Positions 50,497-51,373 of a stretch of 51,373 nt of DNA are shown piece after piece. The notes under the pieces were generated by a model that was not told the DNA's origin, ran no database searches, and saw nothing but the letters and a program-made list of their open reading frames with translations. Every line of letters starts with the position of its first letter. Position 1 is the first letter of the stretch. The stretch comes from Deltaproteobacteria bacterium (GTDB lineage: Bacteria; Desulfobacterota; Binatia; Binatales; Binataceae): assembly GCA_003135135.1 (NCBI GenBank), contig PLDK01000043.1, positions 77,734-129,106 of the forward strand, written 5' to 3'. A program made the position numbers and the translations under genes.

Positions 50497-51098
50497 GGAA
50501 TCGTCGCAATCCCTTTTAGAAAAAGTTCCACGACTGCTTCGGCATCCGATTCGAGCGGACTCGACGCCAGCTTGAGCAGCCGCCGCCGCAGCGATCCGGT
50601 CAGCATCTCGCCGAGCATGAACGCCGCGAATTGCGGATCGATCCGCCGAATCGCGCCGTGGTCGATCGCGTCCTGCAGCACCGACGCGACGAAATCGACA
50701 TGGGCGGCATAGACCCGCATGAATTCGCGGCCGTGCTGCGATTCGAGCTCGATATCGAGCGAATTACCGATGATAAGTGTCTTCAAAAAATCCTGGTTCG
50801 AGGCCAGCATCCGGAAATGGGCGAGGATGAGTTTGCGGATTCGGTCCAGCGGCGGCATCGAGGGATCGTCGGAGGCAAGGACCTCAGCCGTCATTTCGCG
50901 CAGACCCTCGATTACCGCGGTGTTCACCAGCTCGTCTTTGGTATCAAAGTAGAGGTAGATGGTGCCCTTGGCGACCTTCGCTTCCTCGGCGACGCGATCG
51001 ACCGTGGTGCCCTGCATACCGTATCGAGCCATCACGCGGCGTGCGGCTTCGAGGATCTCCCGCAGCCGGTATTCCTTGATTACTTCTTCCTTCGTCAT
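50487..51098 (-). CDS. TetR family regulator of the RND operon
   Basis: 203 aa. HTH: ILEAARRVMARYGMQGTTVDRVAEEAKVAKGTIYLYFDTKDELVNTA (in sections, residues about 14-60). The C-terminal ligand-binding domain is helical with HFRMLASNQDFLKTLIIG and AAFMLGEMLTGSLRRRLL. First gene of the operon it likely represses, as for AcrR. A 20-base-spaced CAGTCAGT pair lies 13 bases upstream of its ATG. Confidence 0.93.
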   Translation of the reverse strand: MTKEEVIKEYRLREILEAARRVMARYGMQGTTVDRVAEEAKVAKGTIYLYFDTKDELVNTAVIEGLREMTAEVLASDDPSMPPLDRIRKLILAHFRMLASNQDFLKTLIIGNSLDIELESQHGREFMRVYAAHVDFVASVLQDAIDHGAIRRIDPQFAAFMLGEMLTGSLRRRLLKLASSPLESDAEAVVELFLKGIATIPCD

Positions 51099-51110
51099 GG
51101 GGAAACTGGG

Positions 51111-51165
51111 CAGTCAGTCAAATGAACGTACAGTCAGTTTAGCCAAATTGCCGAAATTGAAGCAA
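51111..51165 (-). promoter_or_regulatory. promoter and operator of the tetR-RND operon
   Basis: CAGTCAGT occurs at 51111-51118 and 51131-51138, exactly 20 bases (two helical turns) apart, around the quasi-palindrome TGAACGTACA. On the minus strand a -35-like TTGCTT (51165-51160), an 18-base spacer and a -10-like TAAACT (51141-51136) overlap the upstream repeat. A repressor bound here would block the promoter. The -10/-35 match is imperfect. Confidence 0.65.
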
Positions 51166-51229
51166 GGGGGATTCCGAGCGGGTAAACGCAACCCGATGCA
51201 GGTAGAAGGGCATCTTCGTTTTAACACTG

Positions 51230-51346
51230 GGAGCAGGGATCACCCCTGACCGTGGCGACGGCAGCGCAGTATTACCCCGTTGGCAGGGGCCGCGCGCGCC
51301 AACGGCGGGCGGCCTTAATACTGGGTGCAGGGGTCACCCCTGCCGC
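51230..51346 (-). repeat. dispersed repeat, copy D (reverse orientation)
   Basis: Same element as copies B and C in reverse: CACCCCTGACCGTGGCGACG, CAGCGCAGTATTACCCCG, TTGGCAGGGGCCGCGCG, AACGGCGGGCGGCCTTAATA and a final palindrome GCAGGGGTCACCCCTGC. Located upstream of the tetR-RND promoter at the window's right edge. Confidence 0.85.
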
Positions 51347-51373
51347 GCGGTGCCGCGTGGGAGACCGAATCGG

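Overview
The window is GC-rich chromosomal DNA (my impression is low to mid 60 percent) from a Gram-negative bacterium. Supporting signs are an RND efflux operon with a lipobox adaptor, a Tat-type lipoprotein, several Sec signal peptides and a large NAD-glutamate dehydrogenase. Together with a wax-ester/DGAT acyltransferase, a luciferase-like oxidoreductase, a CrtISO-like FAD enzyme and an acyl desaturase, the content fits an uncultured soil or water lineage such as Binatota/Desulfobacterota_B. That placement is an inference; no marker in the window proves it.

Layout. 1-2 kb: a possible parA tail and parB, then a hairpin-rich island of dispersed repeats that encloses and shapes both ends of a DUF952 gene. 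2.2-8.2 kb: a surface-protein island with a mosaic ice-binding-like (DUF3494) adhesin followed by three tandem secreted collagen-like proteins, closed by a strong terminator. 8.3-13.3 kb: LLM oxidoreductase, SDR, CBS protein, and a FAD oxidoreductase divergent from a TetR regulator across a 19-bp perfect palindrome. 13.4-21.5 kb: sulfotransferase, desaturase, KirBac channel, GNAT, WS/DGAT, GT39 glycosyltransferase and an N-acetylglutamate-synthase-like protein. 21.5-29.6 kb: Rrf2 regulator, riboflavin synthase, HAD and MBL hydrolases, then a compact minus-strand cluster (small ORF, nagA, a two-hotdog dehydratase, a leaderless LIV-BP-like sensor, anmK) that links amino-sugar recycling to an unexplained binding protein. 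29.7-37 kb: membrane protein, NAD-GDH, RlmD/TrmA-like methyltransferase. 37-45.2 kb: a redox block with a Rieske protein, a MEMO-family protein, a Tat-lipoprotein sulfite-oxidase-like enzyme with its cytochrome b, tRNA-Val(CAC), and a fused NrfC-NrfD protein beside a leaderless molybdopterin oxidoreductase. 45.3-51.1 kb: a small helical protein, a half-size TauE/SafE protein and the TetR-adaptor-RND operon.

The most unusual items are: (1) the three collagen-like proteins, which have diverged in sequence but share an uninterrupted collagen run of exactly 28 triplets, suggesting register-matched chains of one trimer; (2) a dispersed palindromic repeat family (four long copies plus short palindromes) that supplies stop codons to two genes and the N-terminus of one; (3) a cytoplasm-facing Psr-like molybdoenzyme made of two proteins; (4) an AmiC-like leaderless binding protein embedded in a cell-wall-recycling operon.
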